DNA of 64,000 nt from Craterostigma plantagineum (GCA_027422505.1 JAPQWV010000338.1:496001-560000); one strand, 5' to 3'. Shown: positions 33,272-46,378, counted from the first letter of the stretch. Notes: generated by a model not told the origin, from the letters alone. Numbers and translations: made by a program.

Positions 33272-34468
33272 TAGGGTTGGCAATTTTTTTGGACCCAACC
33301 CATACCCATAGGACCCTACCCATCAATATGGGTATGGGACTTTAAAAATTAATTTAATGGGTATGGATCAGATCCAAATCCAATTAAATTAGTATAGGTC
33401 TTAAATGGGTAGTACCCATTTACCCATTAACCAAAGTCATTTAAAGAAAAAAGGCAATTAGAAGATCAAATTTCGCTAACAGTCGAATCCCCATTCTTCA
33501 CCTTCGACGAGTGCAGCTCCACATCGCAGCATCGATCTTCCTCGATGGAGACTCCACGGAATTCACTTTCCATCGCCGAAGTCGCATATGAAATTTAATC
33601 GGAAGAAATTTGACTTTGAGGTAGAGGTGCGTCTATATGTTCGTCTGTTGAATGCAAGTTTTTTCTTTTTGATGTGTGGAGAGTTTGTGATTTTACCCTA
33701 ATTGTAGATTGATATTACCAGTTTCATCTTCCTTAGCATGTCTATATTGGGGTTTTTGTCCCCCACAGATGTCTCTAACCTCGTCTCTAACGCGGGCTTG
33801 ACATTCTTGGTTAGAAGTTAGCAACATGAGGAGTCACTGTAATAAATCCCCTTTGCTATTCTAACAGTGTTTGCAGCAAGTCCTTGTCTTGTTGTCCACT
33901 TTGATTCTTCTTCTGTTCTTTTACGATCTTCAAGATCAGTGCTCTCACCTCATTCTCTAAAGCCCAGACTCTTCTATTGCTGGTTGTAGGCATATACCTC
34001 AGAGTCACCACCACTCATCACCTCTGTAGTCTAAGACAACGTTGATGTATATATTAGGAGGAAAATTGTAATAATGTGTAATAACCTGAGCCATGGGATG
34101 CCAAAAGAAAGATTCTTTTCATACATGAGTTTCTGTAAGGTCTCAAGTTTCTGTATTCGTCTACTTAGATTTTGTTCTTTCTACATTTTCTTATGAGAGA
34201 TTGATTTAATCACCAATGTTGCTGGAAATATTTCAATGTCTGATTTTCTATTGACAGTTTGATCGGGTTCTGAAATGAAGTAATAGGGTATTAAAGATCC
34301 ATTTTTTACCCATTTAAGACCCGTTTACCCGTTTAATTTAATGGTTTGGGTCTATACCCAATTATTGTTACCCATTAAATAAATGGGTATGCCCATACCC
34401 ATTTATTTAATTGGGTTTGGGTATGGGTCTAGATGGGTATACCCATACTCTATCCATTGCCATCTCTA
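33272..34468. mobile_element. hAT-type element, 1.2 kb, with perfect 8-bp TSD
   Basis: Ends are TAGGGTTGGCAAT and ATTGCCATCTCTA. GCAACGGG is duplicated at 33264-33271 and 34469-34476. Subterminal regions are made of ACCCATACCCAT-type repeats in inverted orientation. The middle (about 33450-34290) is unique sequence without a recognisable transposase. It shares its termini with 2628-3160. Confidence 0.9.
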
Positions 34469-34476
34469 GCAACGGG

Positions 34477-34653
34477 GCACCTCGATAAGTCAGAAGTTAG
34501 GATTAGAAGTAGCCTTTGGGTCTCCTTTAAAGGCCAGAGGAGCACTCATAGCCGCCGTAGCTCTTCCAGAGTTGAAGTTGGCTCCCGCCCTGAAGCGAAA
34601 CCCCCAAGAAGTGGTGTTGCATGTAAAGCACAAAGCCGGATGTCTCAACTTCC
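34477..34653. other. Continuation of the unassigned DNA up to CACTA-3
   Basis: It joins 33263 if the hAT element is ignored. No motif recognised. Confidence 0.35.
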
Positions 34654-34676
34654 CTCATCTCCAAATTCAGGATACA

Positions 34677-35585
34677 TCAAATCAATATTCCTCCACTGCG
34701 GGGAATCCGCCGGAGTCTCATTTTTCCATCCTTTTTCCTTCCCTCATCATGCCATCTAAACATCTTAGCGTCGTCGGCGTTTGAGAACATGCGTTTTAGT
34801 CTCGGAATTATTGGTAAGTACCACAAAACTTTAGCAGGGGGGCCACCGACTTCGTCTTTTCTCTTATAACGCCAGGTGTCGTACGTCGGGCACTTATCAG
34901 CTGACTCGTAATCTCCCCTATAAAGTATGCAGTCGTTGAGACAAGCATGTATTCTTTCGTACTGCAAATTCAATGGGCACAATAGCTTCTTTGCCTCGTA
35001 GGTCGACGTTGGAAGCTCATTGCCATCTGGAAGCATATCCACAAGTATTTCTAGAAGTGTTGAGAAACACTTGTCTGAAATACCAAATTTAGCCTTAACG
35101 TTCAGCAGCTTGAAGACAACAGACAACTTTGTGTACTTTGAGCACGCGGTGTACAAAGGAATATTGTTGTCCCTAACAAGGCTGTCAAATATGGGAGGAC
35201 GTTCTTCAAAATCCTCTTGGACATCACGCAACATTTCCTCGATACGATCATTATCGTCGTCCAAAGAATCTTCAGCTACGACATCGTCCTCCAAATCTAG
35301 TGGCACTCTTGTACTAGTTCCGACACCCGCAGAACTAGCTACATCTACGATGGCTTCACCGTGCCATATCCAATTCGCATACCCAGGTTTAAAACCGGCT
35401 ATTAGCAAATGTTGCTTCACAACATCACTGTTCCACCAGTTCATGTTATTACAATTACGACACGGGAACGAAATTTTTGATTACCTTTTTTTCCTACGAT
35501 TCTATTCTGCACATCTCATAAATTCATCAACACCCTTCGCATACTCAGCCGTTGTTCGCATACTATACATCCAACCCCGATCCAT
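34677..35585 (-). pseudogene. CACTA-3 transposase N-terminal part (TNP2 type), truncated
   Basis: The start MDRGWMYS (35585) is followed by an in-frame stop (AEQ position is TAG) and a frameshift. From 35444 a 255-residue open frame runs NWWNSDVVKQHLLIAGFKPG, DTWRYKRKDEVGGP and PAKVLWYLPIIPRLKRMF. The last phrase, the TNP2 signature, is better kept here than in CACTA-2. The frame is cut off by the left border of the fragment. Confidence 0.85.
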
Positions 35586-35697
35586 TCCAATAGCCTAAAG
35601 TACTACACAAATAAAAATTTACGAGTAATTCACATAGAAACAAGTACAATTGATCGAGAGGCTTTGATAGGGTCCTTATCGCTCCAACCTAACCCAT

Positions 35698-35925
35698 CTT
35701 AAACATTCACTATCGCTTGTAAATGTGTCTTTGAGCTTCTATGTTGACAAAAATTCGGCAGCATTTTCCCACAGTTCTCCAAGTAGACGAAAAAATATGA
35801 AAAGGATATACATCCAATCCATATGTCTTCCCGGAGAACATTTAAGGGAAACGCAAACCAAATTTTTCATCAACATCGACGCTCAAACACACATTTACAT
35901 CCTAAAGCAATAGTGGACATTTAAG
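35698..35925 (-). repeat. Foldback conserved with CACTA-2, plus adjacent short hairpin
   Basis: Arms begin CTTAAACATTCACTATCGCT and end TAGTGGACATTTAAG. The short hairpin TTCAAGGTTTTCTC/GAGAAAACCTTGAA follows at 35947-35979. Both structures and their order match CACTA-2. Confidence 0.6.
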
Positions 35926-36734
35926 AATGGTCCTAAACGGGGACCATTCAAGGTTTTCTCCTAATGAGAAAACCTTGAACGGGTACCTAAGCTTAAATAA
36001 AAACTTAAATTCACAAAGACGAAAGAATAAAAATCAAATACGAGTTTGAAACTTACGTATTGCTGTCCAAAGCACGAATATCACCCAAACTTCGCCTAAT
36101 CGACAAGATAGCCCAAATCCTCCAAAATTTGGCACAAAACCTACGCTTCGCAAAATATATACTCAATATCAGACCCAAATTATGCACGGAATATTCTCTA
36201 TTTCGAAATAGAGAAATATGAAAAGTTCAATTTTCGACGAATTCAACCAAATATCCCAAATTGTCCAAACTTCACCCAAAAACAAGGGACTTACCATGTT
36301 TCGTAGCCCGGAATCGTCGTAAAAGAGTCGATGTCGCCGGAAAAATTCGCCGAGAGTGGAGAGGTCGCGGCCAATTTTCGACCAAAAGTTCCAACTTGTC
36401 CAAACTTCACCCAAAAACCTAACTTCCACAAAGATCAAGCTCAATATAAACCTTAAATCAACTATAACACAATAGTAAGCTATGAAATCACAAAAATCAA
36501 GCTCTAAAATGCGAAAATTCAAAACCTAATTTTTCGAAAAAACCCCAAATGCGAACCATTCAAGCCGTATATCACGAAATAGAAAGAGGGGAATTAAATA
36601 ATGGAGTTCGTACTGTGTTCTAGACGCTCGGATAGGTCGAAAATCGTTCGATTTTGCCGAAAAATCGCCAAAGCCGTGCGTGCGGTCGTTTTCTCGTTTT
36701 TGTCTCTGATATAATGAAGCGAGGAAGAAGATGG

Positions 36735-37060
36735 TGTTAAGTAAACGGGTCAGGGGCGACGGTTGTTACGTATTTTTCCCGTAACCGTCGCCCATGACAT
36801 AACAAAAATCATTTTTTTTAAAAACCATGGGCGACGCATGTTATGAGACGACCGTCGCCCATGGTTACGTAAAATAAAATATTTTAAAAAATTTAAGCGT
36901 TTGGGCGACGCATGTAACGAGACAACCATCACCCACAATTTTTTTATATCATAGGCGACGCGTTTTGGAAGACACCCGTCGCCTATGATTTTCGAAACTT
37001 AAAAAATAACCAAAATGCCACCGCGTCGAACCCGTCGCCCATTGTGCCGTAGCCTATTCA
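36735..37060. repeat. 5' subterminal repeats of CACTA-3
   Basis: Repeated GGGCGACGG and CCGTCGCCCATG units, as in the other two elements. Confidence 0.8.
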
Positions 37061-37076
37061 TTATTCTCTACTAGTG

Positions 37077-37146
37077 CGAGGACCCTCCGATTCTAGAACT
37101 TAAACCCTTACCTAGTCATCTTAAATATGTTTACCTTGGTGCCCTT
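37077..37146 (+). pseudogene. Left piece of an old Athila-type pol (protease-RT linker)
   Basis: The 70 bases translate to EDPPILELKPLPSHLKYVYLG, the conserved linker before Athila reverse transcriptase. The frame resumes at 48181 after the inserted element: GCCCTT joins GATACTTTACCC to restore A-L-D-T-L-P. Confidence 0.8.
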
Positions 37147-38951
37147 TGATAAACGAAAATTTTATCAATTTTATACCACGTAAAGGCGTAATGTCGGTTG
37201 TTATTTATATAAAATTTCTTCGAATATTATGCTTTTACGTTTTTATTGAATATTCGACAGGTATTGGAGAAAAAAAGAATTACAACCGACGGACTTAGAA
37301 AGAATCGAGGATCTTCAAGACCAATATCGTCCCAAAACTAACTGGGCCCAAGGATAAAAATCAGCCCAAGAGAGGAAAAAAAGCCCAAGCCCATTATTAT
37401 GATAAATGGATACACTATATAGATGCATACACTCTTACGCAAGTCAAGAAAGAAGACAAAAATAAAAACCACCGATGACCCACAAGCACACACATGATCG
37501 ATCGACAGAGCACGCGAAGGAAGAAAAAAAGGAAAACGACGAGATGAAGGAAATGAGGAGATCGCTCACACGGCTCAAGAAAGATAATCACAACACAATC
37601 TTGCTCAGTCCACGAGCAGACAAATCAAGGCAGCGACAGATTTACATATTCAAAGAAGAGAAGATATTGTGATCTAATCTTACGGCTGCATGTTTATCTC
37701 CATCGTCTATAAAAGGGGGATCACCCACCAACGATGGGGTATTCTGCTTTTGGGGGAGTTGGTAGTGCTCGTAAGTACCAGCGACGAGCGAGCCCGAACT
37801 GTTCTTGAGCTGTATCTTAAGGTAGTGTGCGCCAATACGAAGGAGCTGCAACTGCTTGAGCTGTGGGCGTCGTGTGAGCAACAGCTACGAGGCAGCGCGG
37901 GAGGGCTTATCCGAGCAGAGGGGGCTGGGATTGCGGCTGCAACTGTGGGTCGAGGGGGCTGCAGTCCGGCTATTTTGTGTGGGCTGTGGCTGATCTGAGG
38001 GCTGCAAAGTAAAGGCGAGGCAGCTGCGACGGGCTGCGAGCGTAGGACGAGCAGCGAACGGACAGTGCAAAGAAGGGCAAGACAAGGTAAAAACTGAGAC
38101 GCCCACCACCTGTTCGGGAAAACTCCTCAACGAAATTCAGGGAAGAAACGTGGTATTCTCTTTGTTATTTACGGTCCTCGTTATGTTGATGTTTAATATG
38201 AGCGGCTAAATCCCGTAGTATTTGAGATTTGATGAACCCTAGGGAGTCGTACGTATGTTGAACGTATTATTAATGTGCTTTTTATTATGATTCGGTTACG
38301 ATACATGCTATTGTTTTGATTATGTCTACGTGGTCGAATAATTATTGGGAAATCGAACGCTACGCTCGAGAGAGGTGCGACGATTAGACCACTCGTAAAC
38401 GAGCGGAATAAACTCATCGCTAGAGATAGGTTGAACTATCCCGCCGGATTAGAGTCAAATCTAATAGCGGGATTCATCGTTAATTACTGTGGTCTGTGAT
38501 TAAGTAAGTTAGGGAAGCTTGCCCAGCTTTTTAAGACGTAGATTAGTTGTTACGAGTCGAAGCTAGTAAGCGCAGTTTCGCCCAATCGTAGAAACTCGTA
38601 TACATACCATAGGAATCCTCATGGTCTAATAATTAGCTAAATTATATAGCTTGTTTGTCGTTCGATCGAACTAGGGGGATTCGAAGTTTCAAATACATTC
38701 GTTTACATAAATCGTCCCAACTCCGTTATCGTTCTTTTATCAGATTTTTTTATTTTTGTGTTTATCATATTTTATCAAACCAAAAAAGTATTTACTAGAA
38801 TATTTAAACAACGGTTTTCTAAAATAGCTCCTTTGGCTTCGATACTCGAATACTTGCTATTTCTATACTATTTTCGATAGGTACACTTGCCTGTTGAGCG
38901 TAGGATAGTTTGCGATATTCGTTTTAATTTTTTACTCGATCCGCTCGATCA
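37147..38951 (+). repeat. 5' LTR of the Athila-type element
   Basis: 1805 bp, TG...CA ends, matched by 46392-48180. Confidence 0.95.
37708..37714 (+). promoter_or_regulatory. LTR TATA box
   Basis: TATAAAA followed by GGGGG; the same is at 46954-46960 in the 3' LTR. Confidence 0.6.
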
Positions 38952-38958
38952 AGTTTTT

Positions 38959-38976
38959 TGGCGCCGTTGCCGGGGA
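38959..38976 (+). other. Primer binding site, tRNA-Asp type
   Basis: TGGCGCCGTTGCCGGGGA, as commonly found in Athila/Tat elements, seven bases after the LTR. Confidence 0.85.
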
Positions 38977-38984
38977 ACTATTGA

Positions 38985-39470
38985 TATTCGGAAAACTTTA
39001 GTTTATTATTCTAGCTCGATTATTATTATTACTACAATTATTGTTATTATTAGTATTGGTATTATTATTATCATTATATTATTATTATTTTTACTATTAC
39101 TATTATTATTAATATTTTTACGCTTATTATTTTTTTTCCTAGTTATTTTTTGTTATTTTAATTAGTATTATTTGCTGTTATTTATTTTATTAAATATATT
39201 TTTATTTCGGCTTAACTGGATTTCTTTTGGTCTAGGTACCTTTATTAGTATTAATATTATTATTATATTATTTCTTCAACTTTCTACTTTATTTTTATTA
39301 TCATTATTACAAAAAAATATTATTATAGGTAGTATTATTTCCTTATTATTATTAGCACTCGCTTATATTTATTTTTATTTTTTTAGCAATATATTTTGTT
39401 TTATTGGTTTTTATTTCTAAATCTCTTATTGATATTGTTATCTTTATTTTGTTGTCTAGGTACGTGAATG
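38985..39470 (+). repeat. T-rich TAT/ATT low-complexity leader
   Basis: Almost pure T and A with ATTATT runs between primer site and gag. Open frames here are composition artefacts encoding only hydrophobic residues. Confidence 0.8.
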
Positions 39471-39477
39471 CTCGTGC

Positions 39478-41130
39478 ATGACCCGAAGGAATCCTTCGCT
39501 ACCAATCATTGAAGGAGATCCGGAGGTCGAAAGAACGTTCCAACATAACCTACGAGAAAACGCAAGGCGATTCGAAATGGCGACTCAAAATCGTGACGAT
39601 ATGCCGCTTGTAGCTAGAGAGCCTCCAATGAGAGAGCTGTGGAGAAACAACGCCGTAGGGTCGGTCGGCTCAGCGATAGTGCTTCCTCAAGTCCCGAACA
39701 ACTTTGAGCTGAAACATCATTGGCTTCAAATGCTTCAGACGACAGCTCAATACGATGGACTCTCCGAAGAAGACGCTTACCGACACATACGTGACTTCCT
39801 ATCTGTCACGGACACAATACGAGTACAAGGAGTGAACCCTGAAACGATCCGGCTCTACTTATTTCCGTTCGAAGAGGTAACGCCAAGGAGTGGTATAATC
39901 TACTACCCGAACGATCCATCACCACTTGGGATGGATGCACGCCACCTTCATCACACACTTCTTTCCACCGTCGAAGGTGCTGGAACTAAAAATGGTCTTA
40001 CGGCATTCAAGCAAAAGGAAGGCGAGAATTTTTTACGACGTATGGACGCGTTTCAAGACGCTTCTGAATCGCTTCCCACAACATGGTATGACGAAGAGCG
40101 AATTGATGCAGCGATTCCATGAATCGTTGAATGACATTACAGTGCAACTACTTGACGGGGCATGCAGCGGAGGATTATGCAATTTAAGCGCAACGGAAGG
40201 CTGGAATCTAATCGAAGAATATAGCGGAAATAGCTTCCGGCGCGGGAGTTCAAGCAATAGAGGCAAACCACCGGGGATGTACGACGTCGATAGTGCAACA
40301 GCGATAAACGCCAAGTTCGACACACTCCAACAACAAATCGCAGCTAACAACCTCCAAATGCAAACGTTGATGAATACACTATTACCCACGCTAACAACAA
40401 AGCCGGTTGTTAATGCTGTGCAGGTACAATCTTTCCCGAAGACTCCCACAGTGGCTCCGCCTCCTCATGCATACCCAAATTATACTCTGTCATGCGCTAC
40501 ATGCGGCGAAAGTCACGACGCAACCCATTGCCCAGCCACTATTTCGATGGAGCAAGTCGACTACATGGGTAACTACCAAGGCCAACGAAACTACGTCCCG
40601 AACCGAGTTCATCCGAACTTGGCCTACGGTAATCAACAACAAGCTCCACCAGGATTTCAAAACCAAAGAACGCAAGGATACCATAGCGCGAATGCTGAGC
40701 CCACCTCGTATAATCGCGTTGATAAGCTCGAGGTAATGCTCGAGAAGCTAATGGAAAAGCTCGACTCTCGCTTGGATAATCAAGAAGCACGTTTGCACAA
40801 CATCGAGTCTTCCCTGCGGGCCTTAGAAAAGCAAGTTGGGCAGATTGCCGAATCAATCCAACAACGTCCTTCCGGATCGTTGCCAAGTTACACCGAGACC
40901 AATCCAAAGGACCACCATGTAAACGCGGTGACACTTCGTAACGGGAGAGAGCTTGAGGAAGTGCAGAAAACGAAGACGAACGTTGAACCCACGCAACCGA
41001 GCAGCGAGGCCGACAAACAAGAGGAGATTGTGTCTAAGCCACCTGTCAAGGCGTATCAACCAAAAATTCCATACCCAACAAGACTTAAACGGGAAATCGT
41101 TGATGATCAGTTTGGTAAATTTCTCGCTAT
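39478..41130 (+). pseudogene. gag: Athila-type gag (two frameshifts)
   Basis: The start MTRRNPSLPIIEGDPE is family-typical. The gag core begins NNFELKHHWLQML. Near 39870 the frame shifts to GNAKEWYNLLPERSITTW and near 39930 it shifts again to THFFPPSKVLELK. It then runs on through LLDGACSGGLCNL and the zinc knuckle CATCGESHDATHCP to KAYQPKIPYPTRLKRE. Gag would assemble the particle. The two shifts lie close together and are likely single-base losses. Confidence 0.85.
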
Positions 41131-41917
41131 TTTTAAACAATTACATATTAATTTACCACTTGTTGATGCCCTTGCGCAGATGCCCCGTTGGGCAAAGTTT
41201 TTGAAGGATCTTATCACGAACAAGCGCAAGCTTGAAGACGTTTCCACCGTTGAGTTGCGAGGAGAGTGCTCTGCCATTCCACAGAACAAGCTACCGAAAA
41301 AGCTTAAGGATCCAGGGAGTTTTACTATACCATGTTTAATAGGCGATTTAGTCGTAAGTAAGGCATTGGCCGATTTAGGAGCAATTATTAATTTGATGCC
41401 TTATTCTATTTTTAAACGACCTGGTTTAGGAGAGCCCAAACCCACTAGGATGAGTTTACAATTAGCGGATAGATCTGTTAAGTATCCTAGGGGTATCATA
41501 GAAGATGTGCTGGTTAAAGTCGATAAATTTATAATTCCTGCAGACTTTGTTATTCTCGATATGGAGGAGGATGAAAATAGTCTTCTAATATTGGGTAGGC
41601 CATTTCTCGCTACTGGAGGAACCATGGTCGATGTTCGTAACGGAACATTGACGTTAACTATAGATGGCGACAAAGTCACATTCGATATGACCGAATCCAT
41701 GAAAAATTCCGAGAAATTAGACGATAAGTGCTTTTACATTGATGCATGGAATGACTTTTTATCATTGCAGGGACTATCACAACCAGAAACTTTTGCTTCG
41801 ATGTCAGGATTAGTAGAGATTGAAGAGTCAAGGCATGAACGATCTTTTGAGGTTGACCAAATAGACGCAGACGAAGACGAGGCGGAACCTAACATCGAAG
41901 TGCACCCCAACAAATAA
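41131..41917 (+). pseudogene. Athila-type aspartic protease region
   Basis: In frame with the gag C-terminus. The phrase ALADLGAIINLMPYS (Asp codon at 41372) is the active-site region; Athila proteases usually read DLGASIN, so Ser is replaced by Ile here. ILGRPFLATGGTMVDV closes the domain. A TAA at 41915-41917 ends the frame before RT. Confidence 0.8.
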
Positions 41918-41983
41918 GAGGAAAAAGAAAAATGTTCGATTGAGGAGCCACCAACCCTTGAACTCAAGCAACTGCCCGATCAC

Positions 41984-42835
41984 TTGGAGTATGCGTTTCT
42001 CGAGGAAAACTCGAAGCTCCCCGTAATTATAGCATCAAATTTGGAGAAGAAACAGAAAATCATGCTCCTAGACCTGTTACGGGAGCATAAGAAGGCGCTT
42101 GCATGGAAGATATCAGATATCCGAGGAATCAGCCCGACCTTCTGCATGCATAGGATCCTGATGGAAAACGAGTTCAAGCCGGTGGTGCAACATCAAAGGC
42201 GTCTAAACGCGAACATGAAGGAGGTAGTAAAAGCTGAGGTAATAAAGCTACTTGATGCGGGCGTCATATACCCAATCTCAGACAGTGCATGAGTAAGCCC
42301 AGTTCAAGTGGTGCCGAAGAAGGGAGGAATGACGGTGGTAACCAACGAGAAAAACGAACTCATTCCAACAAGGACTGTTACAGGCTGGCGAGTATGCATT
42401 GACTACCGGAAATTAAACGACGCGACGAGAAAAGATCACTTCCAATTACAATTCATTGATCAAATGCTTGAGCGTATATCCGGTCATGAATTTTATTGCT
42501 TTCTTGATGGTCTTTCAGGTTATTTGCAGATCCCGATCGCACCAGAAGATCAAGAGAAAACGACTTTTACGTGCCCATTCGGAACCTTTGCATATCGGAG
42601 GATGCCTTTCGGACTGTGTAATGCCCCGGCTACCTTCCAACGGTGCATGATGGCCATTTTCGACAAATTAATCGGTAAAGGAATGGAGGTATTCATGGAT
42701 GACTTTTTTATTTTTGGTAACTCATTTGAAGTATGTCTTTCCAATCTTAAGGCGGTACTTAAACGATGCGAGGAAACGAACCTTGTGCTAAACTGGAAAA
42801 ATGTCATTTTATGGTTAGAGAAGGTATCGTTTTAG
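41984..42835 (+). pseudogene. pol: Athila-type reverse transcriptase (one stop, one frameshift)
   Basis: From EYAFLEENSKLPVII through DAGVIYPISDSA, a TGA at about 42290, then VSPVQVVPKKGGMTVV, WRVCIDYRKLN, MPFGLCNAPATFQ and the catalytic FMDDF (42692-42706). The frame leaves the RT near 42800, where LNWKN should continue KCHFMVREG. RT would copy the RNA in the cytoplasmic particle. The catalytic box itself is intact. Confidence 0.9.
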
Positions 42836-43833
42836 GTCATAAGATATTGGCCAGAGGAATCGAGGTAGATAGAGCAAAAATAGAAACTATTGAACGATTA
42901 CCTCCACCCTCGTCGGTAAAAGCAATTAGAAGTTTCTTAGGACATGTTGGTTTTTATCGTAGATTTATTAAGGATTTTTTTAGAATTGCTAGACCTTTAA
43001 CTCGCTTGCTATAAAAAGATATATCTAATGAGTTTACGACCGATTGTATGAATGCTTTTACTCTACTTAAGGATAAGCTTATTAATGACCCTGTCATGGT
43101 AGCTCCGGATTGGAGGCTACCATTCGAACTAATGTGCGATGCCAGTGATTTCGCAGTAGGTGCAGTTTTGGGCCAGCGACGGGAAAAGTATTTCCAGCCG
43201 ATACACTACGCAAGCAGGACTTTAAATGAGGCGCAATCGAATTATACTACCACCGAGAAGGAATTGATTGCAGTCGTGTTTGCAATCGACAAGTTCCGTC
43301 AATATCTTATCCTATCGAAGATCATCATCTACACGGATCATTTAGCCATTAAGCATCTCTTTGCGAAGCCGGACGCAAAGCCAAGGTTGATCCGATGGAT
43401 TCTACTACTCCAAGAGTTTGACGTGGAGTTTCGCGACCAAAAGGGAACGGAGAATCTTGCCGCAGACCACTTGTCGAGACTAGAAGAGGCACCCCGCGAG
43501 GTTACAAAAGAGGAGACGATCCGAGACTACTTTCCCGACGAACACCTTTACGCTATACATGAGGTACCTGATGAACTTCCATGGTATGCCGATATTGCTA
43601 ACTTTCTTGTAGCTAGGATTTTACCAAGGGGATACACGAGTTACCAGAGGAAGAAATTTTTCTCGGACTTGAAGTATTACTTTTGGGATGATCCTTATCT
43701 ATTTAGGATCTGTGCGGATAACATAATCAGGCGATGCGTAACCTTCCCCGAATCAATCGATATCTTGGGACATGCCACACGGGACCCTGCGGAGGGCATT
43801 ATGGAGGCAACCGAACCGCACAAAAGGTACTAG
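42793..43833 (+). pseudogene. RT thumb, RNase H and integrase start
   Basis: HFMVREGIVLGHKI to FLGHVGFYRRFIKDF, a stop at 43012-43014, then the RNase H with [15 protein letters not shown] (first Asp), TTTEKELIAVVFA (Glu) and YTDHLAIKHLF (second Asp). ENLAADHLSRLE tethers to integrase. The frame fails at 43833 in the histidine motif, where GGHYGGNR should follow. Confidence 0.85.
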
Positions 43834-44861
43834 AATGTGGATTCTACTGGCCCACAATTTTCAAGGACGCGCAAAGGTATGTAGAAATGTGCGATAGGTG
43901 CCAACGGAACAGGTAATATCTCTAGGCGCAATGAAATGCCTCAGATCTTTGTGAAATATTTGATGTATGGGGCATTGATTTTATGGGTCCATTTCCGACA
44001 TCTTTTAAAAATCGATATATCCTAATTGCGGTTGATTATGTATCAAAACGGGTAGAAGCGCAAGCGCTACCTACTAATGATGCTAGGGTAGTCGTTAAAT
44101 TTCTGAAATCTTTATTTTCACGATTTGGTTCACCTCGTTGCATTATTAGCGATAAAGGTACGCACTTCTGTAACACCCAATTTGCAAAGACGCTCGAGAA
44201 ATACAGCGTAAAACATAGTGTTACTACCGCATACCATCCTCAAGCGAGCGGCCAAGTGGAAGTCGTAAACAGGGAGCTGAAGCGTATACTAGAGAAGACC
44301 GTGGAACACCATAGACGAGATTGGCCAAACAAGTTAAACGACGCATTATGGGCATACCGGACAGCATACAAGACACCTATCGGATCTACGCCCTATAGAC
44401 TTGTTTACGGGAAATCTTGTCATTTACCCGTCGAGCTAGAACACAAAGCGTATTGGGCGTTAAAAAAACTAAATTTTGATTTGAATCTTGCAGGTGAAAA
44501 GCGGAACTTACAGATCAACGAGCTCGACGAGTGGAGGCAGATGGCGTACGAAAATACTCGTCTCTACAAGGAGCGTACGAAGCTGTATCATGATCGTAAA
44601 ATCATGAAAAGGGAATTTCAAGAAGGCGATTGGGTCTTGCTTTACAACTCGCGCCTGCGGCTATTTCCTGGTAAACTGAAATCGCGATGGTCTGGACCAT
44701 TTACGGTGACCCGAGCATTTTCATACGGAACTGTCGAGATCACACATCCGGAGAAGGGGACCTTCAAGGTGAACGGGCACCGACTCAAGCATTACTATGG
44801 CGGTGACATCGAGGCGCTCGAAAAAGAAACCATCCACCTCCTCAACACCACCCAACGCTAA
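43800..44861 (+). pseudogene. Athila-type integrase
   Basis: The zinc domain reads [20 protein letters not shown] and CDRCQRN. A frameshift follows near 43910. The core is open from 43983 to 44861: [32 protein letters not shown] (Asp), [16 protein letters not shown] (Glu), then [12 protein letters not shown] and the GPF-Y region [13 protein letters not shown]. No chromodomain follows, as expected for Athila. Confidence 0.9.
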
Positions 44862-46378
44862 AAATCACCGAACAATGTCTAGCTAAAAGACATTAAAGAA
44901 AGCGCTACTTGGGAGGCACCCAAAGCCTATCCTATGTTTTTACTTTATTTCTATGCGAATTTTTAGTTTTATGATTTTGTTTTTCAACGATCGCAGGGAA
45001 TTCAAATTCTCAAGTGTGGGGAGGAGCCGAACAAAGCATGCATATCGGACTATTCAGGGAAGTTCTCTTATCTTTCTATTTCCTTTTCCTTGTGTTACAT
45101 GATTGTTACGTTGAGGACAACGTAAATCTTAAGTGTGGGGAGGGGAATTTCTGTGAAATTTAGGCAAACATGTTATATATATGCATGTCTTGATTTTTGG
45201 TACAAATTTTTTTTAAAAAAAATTCGCATAAAATGTTTTTCCCGAAAATTATGTTTCTTAACATGAAGGGATGACTTTATGTTAGGAATTTTGTGAGTAA
45301 TTAGGATACATATGCGTAGTCTACTTCTTTCTTACATGATGAACTGGCGATACTTGAGAGATTCGTACACATAACCCTATTTTTGTGAGATTTTTTTAGC
45401 CTACGAGCTTTTTGCTCATTTATTTGGTTTCGTGAATCATGCTTAGTTTATTTCTCTTCAGAACATGCTTGTTATTGTGTTTTGACACTACTTAATGTGT
45501 GATTGCATGAAAATGAGGAAGGCATTAGGAATCAGTCCATGGCCAAAGTATCCAACCACGACTGACCCCGTAGTTAGCCACTTTGAGCCTGAGCCTTTTA
45601 TTTGAAAAAAAAACCTGATTATAAATTGCCGACACTGATTAAGCCTTCAGACATAAACCCATTGGAGCGATAGTAGAAGTGGAGGTTGAATGCCGGACTC
45701 AAGAAGCACAACCCGTGCTAAATTTCCGAGCTAAGCGCCGAAAAAAAAAAAGAAAAAGAAGAATAAGAAAAAAAACAGAGAAAAAAGAGAGAGAGAATTA
45801 TATATCGACTAAGAACCCTTCCTCCGATAATCTTTCACTCTCAAAAACCATATTACCTATTTCCTAGATCGAGAAGTCGAAAGAAGAAGGGCTTGGTAAA
45901 AAAAAAGGCGAAAGAGTGAAAAGAGTTGAAAAAGGGGTGAATCATGAGCGCATTCGAGATGATGGCATGATTCCGCCATGACTACAGCTCATATCCTTTT
46001 TGCGCTTATTCCTTGAATATCTTACATATCCCAGCCATTTTATAACCCGGTAAAGACCTTCCGATTCACGCTTGATCATTGAAAGTGGTAGATTTACGAA
46101 TCACTTGCAAGCTTATGATAAGGATTAGATTAGTGCATGACTCGAGAGATATCACCGACATCTTAACCCATACACTGAGTGATTTGAGTGAATCTCTGTG
46201 AGGTGCGGATCTTGATAGGTATTGCTAAAGAAAATCGTGTAGTTAGTCGTTGATTTCAAATATGCTTTCCGACTTTACTTGCATTGTTTCATACATGATT
46301 TCGTTTTTGATTGGTACGTTACATGATTCTATCCTTTTCTATGCTTTTTTTATTTGCTTGAGGGCAAGCAAACGCTTA
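44862..46378 (+). other. Long 3' non-coding part with extra polypurine-like motifs
   Basis: No env-like or other protein is recognised. AAGTGTGGGGAGG occurs at about 45012 and 45131, almost identical to the real polypurine tract at 46379. A run of A/G-rich sequence lies at about 45738-45800. Confidence 0.6.

Larger units (their letters stand above)
34654..37076 (-). mobile_element. CACTA-3: 5' half of a CACTA transposon, inverted
   Basis: The right edge TTATTCTCTACTAGTG is the reverse complement of the CACTA-2 5' end. Read on the minus strand, the sequence follows CACTA-2 from its 5' terminus to about 22925, then stops. The 3' part of the transposase, the peptidase gene and the 3' terminus are missing, so no target duplication can be tested. 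Confidence 0.9.

Noticed and set aside
34433..34759. 108-residue frame across the hAT right end into CACTA-3
   Set aside because: It spans three unrelated sequence blocks and has no motif.
38887..39420. Hydrophobic open frames suggesting membrane proteins before gag
   Set aside because: The DNA is almost pure TAT/ATT repeat; Ile/Leu/Phe strings follow from composition, and the place is the retrotransposon leader.
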